Assembly (NCBI RefSeq): GCF_014705705.1
Contig: NZ_JACXLD010000001.1
Coordinates: forward strand, 744,001-808,000
DNA length: 64,000 bases
Direction: 5' to 3'
From: Spongiibacter pelagi
Lineage (GTDB): Bacteria; Pseudomonadota; Gammaproteobacteria; Pseudomonadales; Spongiibacteraceae
This document shows positions 27,707 to 36,152 of the stretch, piece after piece. Under the pieces are notes generated by a model. The model saw only the letters and a list, made by a program, of their open reading frames with translations. It had not been told where the DNA came from and made no database searches. Numbering within the stretch: position 1 is the stretch's first letter; every line of letters begins with the position of its first letter. A program made the translations under genes and the position numbers.

Positions 27707-29077
27707 TTAATCTCTTTTCTTTAGAACGATGGGCAGGCCATCGGTGGGGAAGGAGATGGGCACGGCGTTGTACTTCATGTTGTAGCCGGGTTTGACCTCA
27801 ATACGGTAATCGCGCAGCAGGGCAAACAGGAACAGTTTCACCTGAATCTCGGCAAAGTTTAGTCCCAAACACTTATGACTACCGCCACCAAAGGGCAGCC
27901 ACTGGTAGAAGTGTTTTTTATGCTCGGCGCGTTCGGGCGAGAAGCGATCGGGATCAAACTTGGTCGGTTCGGTCCAGTACTCTTCCATATAGTGGGTGTA
28001 CAGCGGTGAAATACCAATTGCGGTATTGCGCGGGATTTTAAAACCGCCCATTTCAATGTCTTTGGTCACCCGGCGCGGAATCACCGGCACCGGTGGATAC
28101 ATGCGCAGCGCTTCTTGGAACGCCAGTGAGGTCTTGTCGAAGGTGTTCAGGTCGTTAAAGTCGGGGGCGTCTTTGCTCAGCGCTTTATATTCTTCGTGCA
28201 GAATATCCTGCCATTCTGGATTTTTCGCCAGCGCATAAACCATCGAGCACAGGGTGCTGGTGGTGGTGTCGTGGGCGGCAAACAGCAAGAAAATAATGTG
28301 GTCGCGCACATCTTCGTCGCTGAGGTAATTGCCGTCTTCGTCGCGGGCGTGACAGAACTGCGAGAAGAAGTCGGCGCTTTCCACTTTGCGCTTTTCAGCG
28401 ATCTGGCTTTCGGCAAATTCCACCAGTGTTTTACGACCCTGTAAGCCGCGATACCACATGGTGCCGGGGATGGGCAGTTTTACTACCGCAAGCGAAGCTT
28501 CCATGCAGTGTAAAAAGCCTTTGTTGATCTTGTCGGCGTCGGCGCCCATTTCAACGCCCATAAAGACCTGTGCCGCCACATCTAGCAGTAGCGATTTAAT
28601 CTCGTCTTTAAAGCCGAATACCTTGTCTTTAGGGAAGTCAGCGACACCCTGTTGCAGGCGTGGCAGCATTACATCGATATAGCCAATCAGGCTTTCTTTT
28701 TTAAATGCGGCCTGCAGTATTTTGCGGTGGAATTTATGCTCGTCAAAATCTCGCAGCATCAAACCGTTGGGGAATAGGTGATCCAGCAGCGGATCCCAAG
28801 CCAGTTTATTGGAAAAGGCTTTGTCAGAATTTTTGAGAACGATCTCGTTATATTCAGGGCCAAGAGCCGCCAGTGTAGTTTGAAGTAGCGCATTGCTGCG
28901 AAACAGCTTGCCGTGTTGCTTGGCTTTTTTCTGCACTAGCGTCAGGTAGTCTTTTAGAAACGGAACCGTATCCCCAAGAATAGGGAGCTGGCCGGTGTCG
29001 CCGGGAATATGTTCTAGCGAGGCTTTGCCAACGGGTGCCTTGGGTAAGCCCAAATGCAGTGATTGTTCGGCGGTCAT
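27707..29077 (-). CDS. cytochrome P450
   Basis: A 456-aa soluble P450 monooxygenase. The I-helix is AAHDTTTS, the K-helix EALR, and the heme loop FGGGSHKCLG with the axial cysteine. The N-terminal half (LPILGDTVPFL ... IPGTMWYRGLQGRKTL) resembles the CYP26/CYP120-like group, whose known members act on retinoid or isoprenoid acids; this is a resemblance and not a substrate call. The start at 29077 (MTAEQSLH) has GGAG upstream; the frame is open to 29176. Last gene of the eight-gene operon, 34 bases after the DoxX-like gene. No ferredoxin or reductase gene is nearby. Confidence 0.9.
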   Translation of the reverse strand: MTAEQSLHLGLPKAPVGKASLEHIPGDTGQLPILGDTVPFLKDYLTLVQKKAKQHGKLFRSNALLQTTLAALGPEYNEIVLKNSDKAFSNKLAWDPLLDHLFPNGLMLRDFDEHKFHRKILQAAFKKESLIGYIDVMLPRLQQGVADFPKDKVFGFKDEIKSLLLDVAAQVFMGVEMGADADKINKGFLHCMEASLAVVKLPIPGTMWYRGLQGRKTLVEFAESQIAEKRKVESADFFSQFCHARDEDGNYLSDEDVRDHIIFLLFAAHDTTTSTLCSMVYALAKNPEWQDILHEEYKALSKDAPDFNDLNTFDKTSLAFQEALRMYPPVPVIPRRVTKDIEMGGFKIPRNTAIGISPLYTHYMEEYWTEPTKFDPDRFSPERAEHKKHFYQWLPFGGGSHKCLGLNFAEIQVKLFLFALLRDYRIEVKPGYNMKYNAVPISFPTDGLPIVLKKRD

Positions 29078-29111
29078 TTTAGTCTCCATCTGCTCGCAAG
29101 TCGGGCAGGGT

Positions 29112-29480
29112 TTAAGCAATAAGGGCGTTGAGTGAATCCAGTTGCGAGCTGGCCAGCCACAGGCACAGCGCAGCAATAATCAGTACCCCAATGCCATAAC
29201 TGGCGGGGCGCTTTATAAAATTAATTGCGGCTGCACCGAGCATGGTGCAGAACAATACCAGCGCGCCGAGTGCGGTGGCCGCCGGATAAAAAAATCCGGC
29301 GATCAACAGGCTGATGGCAATGATTTCTGCGCTGGCAGCAACATAAGCCAGCCAGTAGGGGTATTCGAATTTTTCAAATTCTTCCACCATATGGGGATGG
29401 CGGATGAATTTAAAAATCGCCGCAATGCCAAACAGCACAATAAACAGCAGTTGCAGTATTAGCATTCCCATCGTGGCCAT
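29112..29480 (-). CDS. DoxX-like membrane protein
   Basis: A 122-aa protein with four hydrophobic helices. The pattern (LFGIAAIFKFIRHPHMVEEFEKFEYPYW, then a helix with AEIIAISLLIAG) fits the DoxX-like family of small quinone- or redox-related membrane proteins; the function is generally unknown. It lies 2 bases after the acyl-CoA ligase and 34 bases before the P450, so it is part of the operon. Confidence 0.75.
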   Translation of the reverse strand: MATMGMLILQLLFIVLFGIAAIFKFIRHPHMVEEFEKFEYPYWLAYVAASAEIIAISLLIAGFFYPAATALGALVLFCTMLGAAAINFIKRPASYGIGVLIIAALCLWLASSQLDSLNALIA

Positions 29481-29482
29481 GC

Positions 29483-31033
29483 TCAGATCGCGTATTTATC
29501 AGCAAACAGCGCGCGCAGATCTTTTTTCAGAATCTTGCCGCTGGGGTTGCGTGGCAGACCGGGTACATATTCCAGTTTGCGTGGAATTTTAAAGCCGGCC
29601 AGTTTTGTACGGCAGAAGGCTTCCAATTCCTCAGCGGTGATTTGCGCGTGTTCGCCAGAAACCAGAACCGCCAGTGGCACTTCGCCCCATTTTTCATCGG
29701 GAATGCCTATAACCGCGACGTCTTGAATCTGCGGGTGCGACATCAGGTGATTTTCAATTTCAATCGGGTAGATGTTCTCGCCGCCGGAGATAATCATGTC
29801 TTTAACGCGGTCTTTGATGAATACATAACCTTCTTCATTCATCAGGCCGGCATCACCGGTATACAGCCAGCCATCAACAATGGTTTTGGCGGTGGCTTCG
29901 GGATTGTTCCAATAGCCCTGCATGATTTGTGGGCCGTGCGCGATAATTTCGCCAATTTCGCCGCGCGGAACTTCATTGCCTTCATCGTCGACAATTTTAA
30001 TTTGAGTACCGGCAACGGCGCGGCCGCAGGAGCGCAGCAATTCAGGTTGTGTGTTTAACGCTTTAAGGTGATCGGCGGCGGTTAAGAAGCACAGCGCCAT
30101 GGTCGCTTCGGTTTGGCCATAGCCCTGTACGAAGTCGCAGCCAAAGGCGTCCATGCAATCGCGCAACAGGCTCTCGGGAATGGGTGATGCGCCGTAGTTA
30201 ATGGTGTGCAGATCAGAGAAATCATATTCCTTGATATTGGGGACCATCATCATCGAGAACTGCAGCATAACGGGAATCACCGCTACGGTATTGATCTTCT
30301 CCTTTGACAGAGTTTCGATCATGCCGACCGGGTCGTAGTCGCGGTGAATAATCAGCGATGAACCGTAGATAACGCCCATTAATGAGCCCACCAAACCCAC
30401 GGCATGGAAATTGGGGGCAATGATCAGTGAGCGTTCACCGGCGCGGGTCCAAACGCCGCTGCTTAGTGGTGCTTGGTAAGTATTGATCATCACATTGCCG
30501 TGGCTGATCAGAACCCCTTTGGGGCGGCCGGTGGTGCCGCTGGTATACATATGGAACAGAATATCTTCTGGCATCACTGAGACGGGCTTCAGTTCACCGG
30601 CGCTGCTCAACCAGCTCTCGAAGGATTTGGCGTTGGCGGCGTCACCGTCTAAACAGACATTGGGTGTAGACAGCAGATGGGGGCCGCGCAGCTCGGCAAA
30701 TTCGTTGTCAAAGCACAACAGTTTGACTTGGGCGTCTGAGGCAATGAATTCAATTTCGTCGAGGCTAAGGCGGTAGTTCAGGCCCACTGCCACCGCGCCG
30801 ATACGGGCGCTAGCCAAGAAGAAGCAAAAATTATCGACAGAGTTTTTGGCCAGAATACCGACGCGGTCGCCTTTGCTAATACCTTCAGCTTGTAAGCCCG
30901 CCGCAATCTTGTCGACAAAGGCTTGGGCCTCTGCATAGTTCACGGTTTTTTTACTGTCGCTGGCAAGCATCAAATCGCCGCGCATTCCCGCATGGTAGTC
31001 CAGATATTCACACAGGTTGTTAAACAGGTTCAT
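29483..31033 (-). CDS. acyl-CoA ligase (AMP-binding)
   Basis: A 516-aa adenylate-forming enzyme that activates a carboxylic acid to its CoA thioester. The P-loop motif YTSGTTGRPKG is near residue 165, YGQTEAT near 300, the hinge YTGDAG and KDMIISGGENIYP near 415-435, and the catalytic lysine is near the C-terminus (PRNPSGKILKK). GGAG lies upstream of the ATG. In the operon it would supply the substrate for the three acyl-CoA dehydrogenases. Chain type cannot be read from sequence; medium/long-chain or isoprenoid acids are plausible from context. Confidence 0.9.
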   Translation of the reverse strand: MNLFNNLCEYLDYHAGMRGDLMLASDSKKTVNYAEAQAFVDKIAAGLQAEGISKGDRVGILAKNSVDNFCFFLASARIGAVAVGLNYRLSLDEIEFIASDAQVKLLCFDNEFAELRGPHLLSTPNVCLDGDAANAKSFESWLSSAGELKPVSVMPEDILFHMYTSGTTGRPKGVLISHGNVMINTYQAPLSSGVWTRAGERSLIIAPNFHAVGLVGSLMGVIYGSSLIIHRDYDPVGMIETLSKEKINTVAVIPVMLQFSMMMVPNIKEYDFSDLHTINYGASPIPESLLRDCMDAFGCDFVQGYGQTEATMALCFLTAADHLKALNTQPELLRSCGRAVAGTQIKIVDDEGNEVPRGEIGEIIAHGPQIMQGYWNNPEATAKTIVDGWLYTGDAGLMNEEGYVFIKDRVKDMIISGGENIYPIEIENHLMSHPQIQDVAVIGIPDEKWGEVPLAVLVSGEHAQITAEELEAFCRTKLAGFKIPRKLEYVPGLPRNPSGKILKKDLRALFADKYAI

Positions 31034-31070
31034 AGTCCACTCCGGTCAGTAATTATTGCTATTTTTGAAT

Positions 31071-32171
31071 TTATGCGACGCTATCATAGCGTAACTGGCA
31101 GTAGCGACGACGCTGAATATCGGCATTGCCGAAGCTGGCGTCGATCATCATGATACGGCGTAAATAACGGCCGATCGGCATCTCTTCACTAACACCCATG
31201 CCGCCGTGAAGTTGTACGGCTTCCTCGGCCAGTTGTCGCGATTTTTTACCTACCAGCGCTTTGAGTGCGGCAACGATCATTGGCAGATTGGCGTCTTTAT
31301 CCAGTACGGCGCACTGGGCGCGTAAAATCATGGCGCGGGTCATTTCAGCGTGGGTAAACATATCCACCATGCGATGTTGCAAGGCTTGGAATGAACCAAT
31401 GGCAACGCCAAATTGCTTGCGGCCACGGGTGTATTCCACAGTGGTTTTCAGCAGGGCATCCATGGCGCCCTGCGCTTCTGCGGCTAGGGCAATAATGCTT
31501 TCATTCATCACCATTTGCAGCGCGTTTGCCGCGCCGCCTTCTGGAAATAGGCAAGCTGAGGCAGGCAGTTTCACTTCATTAAACGCCAGATTCTGAACTT
31601 GGGTCTCGTCCATTAGCGCCAGAATTTGTTTTTGCAAATCGGTGTGGTCCGCACTGACTACAAAGGCGTTGAGCGAATCCGCGTTAGTGCCGGTTTGAGC
31701 AATTACGATGATGCTGTTGGCGGCGGGGTTGTCGACCAATACTTTGCGACCGCTCAGTGTCCAGCCTTCACTGGTTTTTTCCGCTTTGCAGTTCAGGTTT
31801 TCAAGAGTGTCGGCGTAGCTGTTTTCAAACAGTGCCACGCTGCATTGCTGTTCGCCGGCGAGCAGGGCGCTTAGCAGTGATTCGCGAATATCGCTGGCGG
31901 GGGCGGATTCAAGAAGTTTGCCGGCCAATAACGTGCTGCTTAAAAACGGGCTGTTAATATTGTTGCGGCCCATGGCTTCGGTAAGCATGCAGGATTCAAT
32001 AATACTGCTGCCGTAGCCGCCAACGTCTTCGCTGAATGGCATGGCCAGCCAGCCCAGTTCGGCAAACTCGGCCCACATTTCGGCAGGGTTTTTGTCTTCA
32101 GGGCAATCGGCAAAGTAGCGATCGACACTGGTCTTTAGCATTTCCTGATCTTGGTTCAATGTAAAATCCAT
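31071..32171 (-). CDS. acyl-CoA dehydrogenase (small partner)
   Basis: A 366-aa flavoprotein of the acyl-CoA dehydrogenase fold, starting MDFTLNQDQEMLKTSVDRYF. The C-terminal domain has GRKQFG and QLHGGMGVSEEMPIGRYLRR. Where most acyl-CoA dehydrogenases have YEGT with the catalytic Glu, this protein reads SFGNAD, so the base is missing at that place. It follows another such gene by 10 bases; side-by-side pairs of this kind form heteromeric enzymes in steroid side-chain breakdown (ChsE/FadE26-27 type). It may be a structural or FAD-sharing partner. The start at 32171 gives the normal N-terminus; the longer frame overlaps the previous gene. Confidence 0.85.
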   Translation of the reverse strand: MDFTLNQDQEMLKTSVDRYFADCPEDKNPAEMWAEFAELGWLAMPFSEDVGGYGSSIIESCMLTEAMGRNNINSPFLSSTLLAGKLLESAPASDIRESLLSALLAGEQQCSVALFENSYADTLENLNCKAEKTSEGWTLSGRKVLVDNPAANSIIVIAQTGTNADSLNAFVVSADHTDLQKQILALMDETQVQNLAFNEVKLPASACLFPEGGAANALQMVMNESIIALAAEAQGAMDALLKTTVEYTRGRKQFGVAIGSFQALQHRMVDMFTHAEMTRAMILRAQCAVLDKDANLPMIVAALKALVGKKSRQLAEEAVQLHGGMGVSEEMPIGRYLRRIMMIDASFGNADIQRRRYCQLRYDSVA

Positions 32172-32181
32172 GGTCTTCCCC

Positions 32182-33363
32182 TTACAGTCCCAAGCCGACT
32201 TTGGCGATGATATTTTTTTGTACTTCGTTGCTGCCGCCATAGATGGTTGCTGCACGGCCAAACATGTATTCGCGGCGAATCTGGTGCGATTGAGTTAGGT
32301 ACTCACTAGGTGCAATGCCCGTTGTGCCCGGCTCGGTTACACCGGCAAAGCCGCCAGTCACATCCCAGCGCAGTTTTTGCAGGGCCTGTTGCAACTCGGT
32401 GCCGACCAGTTTCAACAGTGAGGATTCCATGCCGGGCGCCTTGCCCTTGTCCAGCTTGTTGAGCACCGACAGTTCTAGGTATTCCAGCGCCATCAGGTCT
32501 ATTTCAATATCAGCCAGTCGCGCCTTAATGTCGTCTGAGCTGCTCAGACCAAAACCGCTGTGGCTGCCTTGCATCAGTTGTTCAATATCTCGCACCATGC
32601 GCTTGCAGTAGGCCACGCCAGAGAGCGCTGTGCGCTCGTAATTGAGCAGGGCTTTGGCATACTCCCAGCCTTTGTTCTCGTCGCCAATGCGGTTTTCAAC
32701 AGGCACGCGAACATTGTCGAGATGCACTTCGTTGAGGTGGTGGTCGCCATCAATAGAGATAATCGGGCTGACGCTAATGCCGGCTGATTTCATATCAATC
32801 AGCAGGAAGCTGATGCTCTGTTGCGCGCGGCCTTCGGTGGCAGTTTTAACAAGACAGAACATCCAGTCGGCGTACTGGGCGTAGGTTGTCCAGATTTTGC
32901 TGCCGCTCACGACATAGTGATCGCCGTCGAGTACCGCGCGGGTTTTTAATGCCGCTAAATCGGAGCCTGCGCCGGGTTCGGAATAACCCTGACACCACCA
33001 AATGTCGGAGCGTTTGGTGATTGGCAGGAAGCGGGCTTTTTGTTCATCGCTGCCGTAGCTATAAAGCACCGGTGCCACCATTTTGATGCCCATTGGCATA
33101 ACATCTGGTGCGCCTGCTGCCGCTAATTCGCTGCTGTAAATATACTTTTGAGTGGCGGTCCAAGGGCAGCCGCCGTGTTCAACGGGCCAGCCGTTTGCCG
33201 CCCAGCCTTGATTGTCGAGCAGCTTTTGCCATTCGATGGTGGCTTCTTTAAATGTGCTGGGCTCGTGAATGCGCGCGGCAAGTTCAGGGGTAAAGTGAGT
33301 GCTGAGAAAGTTGCGCACTTCAGCCTGAAAGGCGAGTTCCTCTGGGGAAAATTTTGCGTGCAT
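32182..33363 (-). CDS. acyl-CoA dehydrogenase (large partner)
   Basis: A 393-aa acyl-CoA dehydrogenase starting MHAKFSPEELAFQAEVRNFL. The flavin/substrate loop QGYSEPGAGSDLAALKTRA and the C-terminal IYGGSNEVQKNIIA are typical of the FadE group. Gly replaces the usual catalytic Glu of YEGT, but LLNYERTALSG carries a Glu at the alternative position used by isovaleryl-, long-chain and heteromeric steroid dehydrogenases. It is likely the catalytic subunit together with the next gene. It introduces a 2,3 double bond into an acyl-CoA, probably branched or cyclic; the substrate is inference. Confidence 0.87.
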   Translation of the reverse strand: MHAKFSPEELAFQAEVRNFLSTHFTPELAARIHEPSTFKEATIEWQKLLDNQGWAANGWPVEHGGCPWTATQKYIYSSELAAAGAPDVMPMGIKMVAPVLYSYGSDEQKARFLPITKRSDIWWCQGYSEPGAGSDLAALKTRAVLDGDHYVVSGSKIWTTYAQYADWMFCLVKTATEGRAQQSISFLLIDMKSAGISVSPIISIDGDHHLNEVHLDNVRVPVENRIGDENKGWEYAKALLNYERTALSGVAYCKRMVRDIEQLMQGSHSGFGLSSSDDIKARLADIEIDLMALEYLELSVLNKLDKGKAPGMESSLLKLVGTELQQALQKLRWDVTGGFAGVTEPGTTGIAPSEYLTQSHQIRREYMFGRAATIYGGSNEVQKNIIAKVGLGL

Positions 33364-33394
33364 GGCGTAGTCCTGTCTGTCAGTTGTTATTGGT

Positions 33395-33772
33395 TTAGCT
33401 GTCTGAGCCAGTGAGTGCGCGATACGTTGAGTAGCGCGGATTATCAATGGCCATTTTCTTTAAGCTGATTTGTTTTAGTGCGCTGATAAGTTGTGGATTA
33501 AGCGCATCTATTTGCTGTTCCTGAATCGCTTTGGAAACGGCGGCATTGGCATCGCCTTTATGATCCTCAACAAAACCGGAAAGCAGGTCTTGTTCCAGCG
33601 CGTTGAGTTCGCTGGCCTGTTCGCATTCGCGGCTCAGAATGCCAAGCGCATTAATGGCGACTTTCATGCGGTAAGCTACGGCCTTATCTGAAATTAAGGG
33701 GCTGACTTCGTCTTTGAGAAACTCGCTAATCGCTTCAATTAATTGGGTGTTGCTGGGGTAGAACTGGCTCAT
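33395..33772 (-). CDS. DUF6285 protein, LvaB-like
   Basis: A 125-aa soluble protein starting MSQFYPSNTQLIEAISEFLKDEV. Its start codon overlaps the stop of the kinase gene (ATGA, 33769-33772), so the two are translationally coupled. Small proteins of this type, grouped as DUF6285 as I recall, accompany APH-like kinases. In Pseudomonas putida levulinate catabolism the corresponding LvaB is needed for LvaA kinase activity. The assignment rests on length, pattern and gene order; a profile search would decide it. Confidence 0.7.
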   Translation of the reverse strand: MSQFYPSNTQLIEAISEFLKDEVSPLISDKAVAYRMKVAINALGILSRECEQASELNALEQDLLSGFVEDHKGDANAAVSKAIQEQQIDALNPQLISALKQISLKKMAIDNPRYSTYRALTGSDS

Positions 33773-34800
33773 TGCGGCTCTCCCTGATGTTGGCTGGCCT
33801 GTTCGAGCAGGGCGATAATATCCAACTCGCATTCAGAAACACGGCGACCAATCGCCGCGCGTTCAACAGAGCGCTGGGCACCGCTGAGATGGACTTCGCA
33901 TTGATAGAGGCACAATACGCCCCATTTCAATACGCCGAATAATTCCCAGTAGTTCACTCGCGCGGGGTCAACTTTCAGGCCTGACGCTTGCTCATAGGCG
34001 CTAAATAATTGCTCGCGAGTACCAAAGCCGCCTACCGGTTTGTCACGCTGGCCAAAGCGCCAAGAGTTTACGCACAGCCAGCCGAGATCTTCCATTGGGT
34101 CGCCGATATGAGACAGCTCCCAATCCAGTACGCCGCTCAGGCCGTTTTCATCAACAAGGATATTGCCGTTGCGAAAATCGCCGTGAACCAAGGTCAGTTC
34201 AGCCTCAAATTGATGCTGACTTAAATATTGAAAAGCGGCATCAAAGACCGGCAGCGGCATGCCAAAGCGCTGGTAGCTCTGCTGGTAAAAATCGAGTTGC
34301 GCTTTGGCGTCTTGCACCGGTAAGTGGCTCAACTCTGAACGCGGTACGGCGTGTATTTGGGCTAGCGCCTCGCCGCATTGTGCAGCCAGTTTTTCTCTAG
34401 CAGCACTGAGGGTTGGGTCGCGCAGAATTTTCGGCGGCAGCGATTCGCCGTCGATGCACTCCATCACAAAGCCTTCGCCCAATCCGTGGCCGGGTTGCAG
34501 AATGCCTAGAATACGTGGGGCAATGACACCTACAGCCACGGCAGCATTAATAACGATGGCTTCATCGGCTTTCTTTAGTGCGCCAGCAAACTGATCCGCA
34601 TCGATGCCGCTGCGCAAAATCAGGGTTTGCGATTGGCCACCATAGCTGGCTTGAAAACGCCATGTTTGGGCAGCGGCGCCAGCGGTCAGTTGTTGCAGCT
34701 GACTGATCTCTACCGCTTCGCCGACAAATTCAGCAATGGTGGTGCTCAGTTTATTCTGCAAGGCACTAAGCGCGATTTCGGCGTCGTGTAATTCGGCCAT
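33769..34800 (-). CDS. APH-family kinase, LvaA/ACAD10-like (putative 4-hydroxyacyl-CoA kinase)
   Basis: A 343-aa phosphotransferase of the aminoglycoside-phosphotransferase/choline-kinase fold. The catalytic loop is LVHGDFRNGNILV and the metal-binding loop GVLDWELSHIGDPMEDLGW. The group with ACAD-linked kinases (N-terminal half of mammalian ACAD10/11, bacterial LvaA) phosphorylates the 4-hydroxyl of 4-hydroxyacyl-CoAs. The start at 34800 shares one base with the stop codon of the upstream dehydrogenase (TAATG), and the 3' end overlaps the DUF6285 gene. Antibiotic resistance is not suggested by this context. Confidence 0.82.
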   Translation of the reverse strand: MAELHDAEIALSALQNKLSTTIAEFVGEAVEISQLQQLTAGAAAQTWRFQASYGGQSQTLILRSGIDADQFAGALKKADEAIVINAAVAVGVIAPRILGILQPGHGLGEGFVMECIDGESLPPKILRDPTLSAAREKLAAQCGEALAQIHAVPRSELSHLPVQDAKAQLDFYQQSYQRFGMPLPVFDAAFQYLSQHQFEAELTLVHGDFRNGNILVDENGLSGVLDWELSHIGDPMEDLGWLCVNSWRFGQRDKPVGGFGTREQLFSAYEQASGLKVDPARVNYWELFGVLKWGVLCLYQCEVHLSGAQRSVERAAIGRRVSECELDIIALLEQASQHQGEPQ

Positions 34801-36011
34801 TAGGCGCCCCACTCGGAGTCGCGTTCGCCAAAGTCCCAGCCGCGTCCGTCGCTGTCTTTAAAGCGTTTCAATACCTGTTTGGCAACGGATTGAATATGCA
34901 CCTCATCTGGGCCGTCATAAATACGGGCTTCGCGAGCGTGGCGATACATACGGCTCAGCGGCGTGTCATCGGTCAGGCCGGCGGCGCCGTGAACTTGAAT
35001 GGCACGATCAATAACATTGTGCAGCATACGGGCGCCAACCACTTTGATCAGGCCAATTTCTACTCGACCCGGATCGCCACTGTCGATGCAGCGCGCCGCG
35101 TGCAGGGTGAGCTGACGGCAGGCCTGAATTTCTGACAGGCTGTCGAAGACATGTTGTTGCATCAATTGCTTGTCGGCCAGTGAGCCACCAAAAGCGCTGC
35201 GTTTATGCAGGCGTTCACACATCAGATCGAAGGCCCGTTGTGCCTGTCCCAGCCAGCGCATCGCGTGGAAGATACGGCCGGGGCCGAGGCGGCGTTGGGC
35301 AATTAGAAAGCCTTCGCCACGGGCGCCGAGCAGGTTTTCTTCGGGAACCGTAATATTGTCGTACAGCACTTCAAAGTGGCCAGTGTGCAGGCCGAGCACC
35401 GGGGTGTCGCGCTGAATTTGATAGCCGGGGTGGTCGGTGGGTACCAGAATCATGCTGAACGCCGAGTGATCCGGTGCATCGGGTTCGGTGCGGCACATAA
35501 TGGTGGTATAGGCGGCAACGTCTGCGCCGGTGGTAAACCATTTACGGCCATTGATATGCCACTGGCCATCTTTAAGCGCCGCACTGGTTTGCAGCTGGGT
35601 GGGGTCAGAGCTGGCAATATCCGGTTCGGTCATGGCAAAGCTGGGGGCAATTTCACCGGCTACCAGTGGCTTCAGATATTTTTCACGCTGGGCCGGAGAG
35701 GCATTTTGATTCAGCATGATTGAGTCTTGCAGGGTGTAAGTACCAAACACCAGTTGCCCGAATTCAGAGCGGCCAATCACCTCGTTGATGTAAACATAGT
35801 CGAGGAAGGGCATACCCTGACCGCCGATTTCTACCGGATGGCCTACCGCCCACAAGCCGGCATCTTTGGCTTCGCGTACTAATGATTTTAATTTTTCGCG
35901 GGCTTTGACTTTATCGTCGCCCTGCAGGATCGGCTCAGCGGGGTAGATTCGCTGTTCCAGAAATTCTTTCATTTCGCGTCTTACGGACTGCCAGTCGCGT
36001 ATATCGGCCAT
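34800..36011 (-). CDS. acyl-CoA dehydrogenase, ACAD10/11-like (LvaC-like)
   Basis: A 403-aa acyl-CoA dehydrogenase-fold protein. It has FAMTEPDIASSDPTQLQT and the C-terminal signature RHAREARIYDGPDEVH, where Asp replaces the usual Glu; this signature is typical of ACAD10/11 proteins. In that family the enzyme eliminates phosphate from a 4-phosphoacyl-CoA made by the partner kinase, yielding an enoyl-CoA for beta-oxidation. First gene of the eight-gene minus-strand operon, with GGGGAG upstream of the ATG and a dyad operator candidate 65 bases further up. Translationally coupled to the kinase gene. Confidence 0.87.
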   Translation of the reverse strand: MADIRDWQSVRREMKEFLEQRIYPAEPILQGDDKVKAREKLKSLVREAKDAGLWAVGHPVEIGGQGMPFLDYVYINEVIGRSEFGQLVFGTYTLQDSIMLNQNASPAQREKYLKPLVAGEIAPSFAMTEPDIASSDPTQLQTSAALKDGQWHINGRKWFTTGADVAAYTTIMCRTEPDAPDHSAFSMILVPTDHPGYQIQRDTPVLGLHTGHFEVLYDNITVPEENLLGARGEGFLIAQRRLGPGRIFHAMRWLGQAQRAFDLMCERLHKRSAFGGSLADKQLMQQHVFDSLSEIQACRQLTLHAARCIDSGDPGRVEIGLIKVVGARMLHNVIDRAIQVHGAAGLTDDTPLSRMYRHAREARIYDGPDEVHIQSVAKQVLKRFKDSDGRGWDFGERDSEWGA

Positions 36012-36075
36012 TGTTATTCTCCCCGTTTTTTTAAGGTGTATTCCGACCCACCAATCAAACCAAGCTGGCGCATTA

Positions 36076-36094
36076 TTGTCAAGATTGTTGACTT
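36076..36094. promoter_or_regulatory. dyad operator candidate, site A
   Basis: TTGTCAA-GATTG-TTGACTT in the 141-base gap between the divergent dehydrogenase operon and the VOC gene. Each arm resembles a -35 box (TTGACA/TTGACT). Facing the VOC gene, TAGCGT lies 17 bases after the -35; facing the operon, TTTGAT lies 17 bases away. One of four copies of the same dyad; the probable binder is the MarR protein encoded at 36749-37198. Confidence 0.6.
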
Positions 36095-36152
36095 GTTTTG
36101 CGATGAGGATTAGCGTTTATTAACAATAAATAATTTCAATTAAGGACTCCCT

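Noticed and set aside
33769-34800. Aminoglycoside resistance gene
   Set aside because: The fold is shared, but coupling to an ACAD10/11-like dehydrogenase and a DUF6285 protein points to a metabolic kinase.
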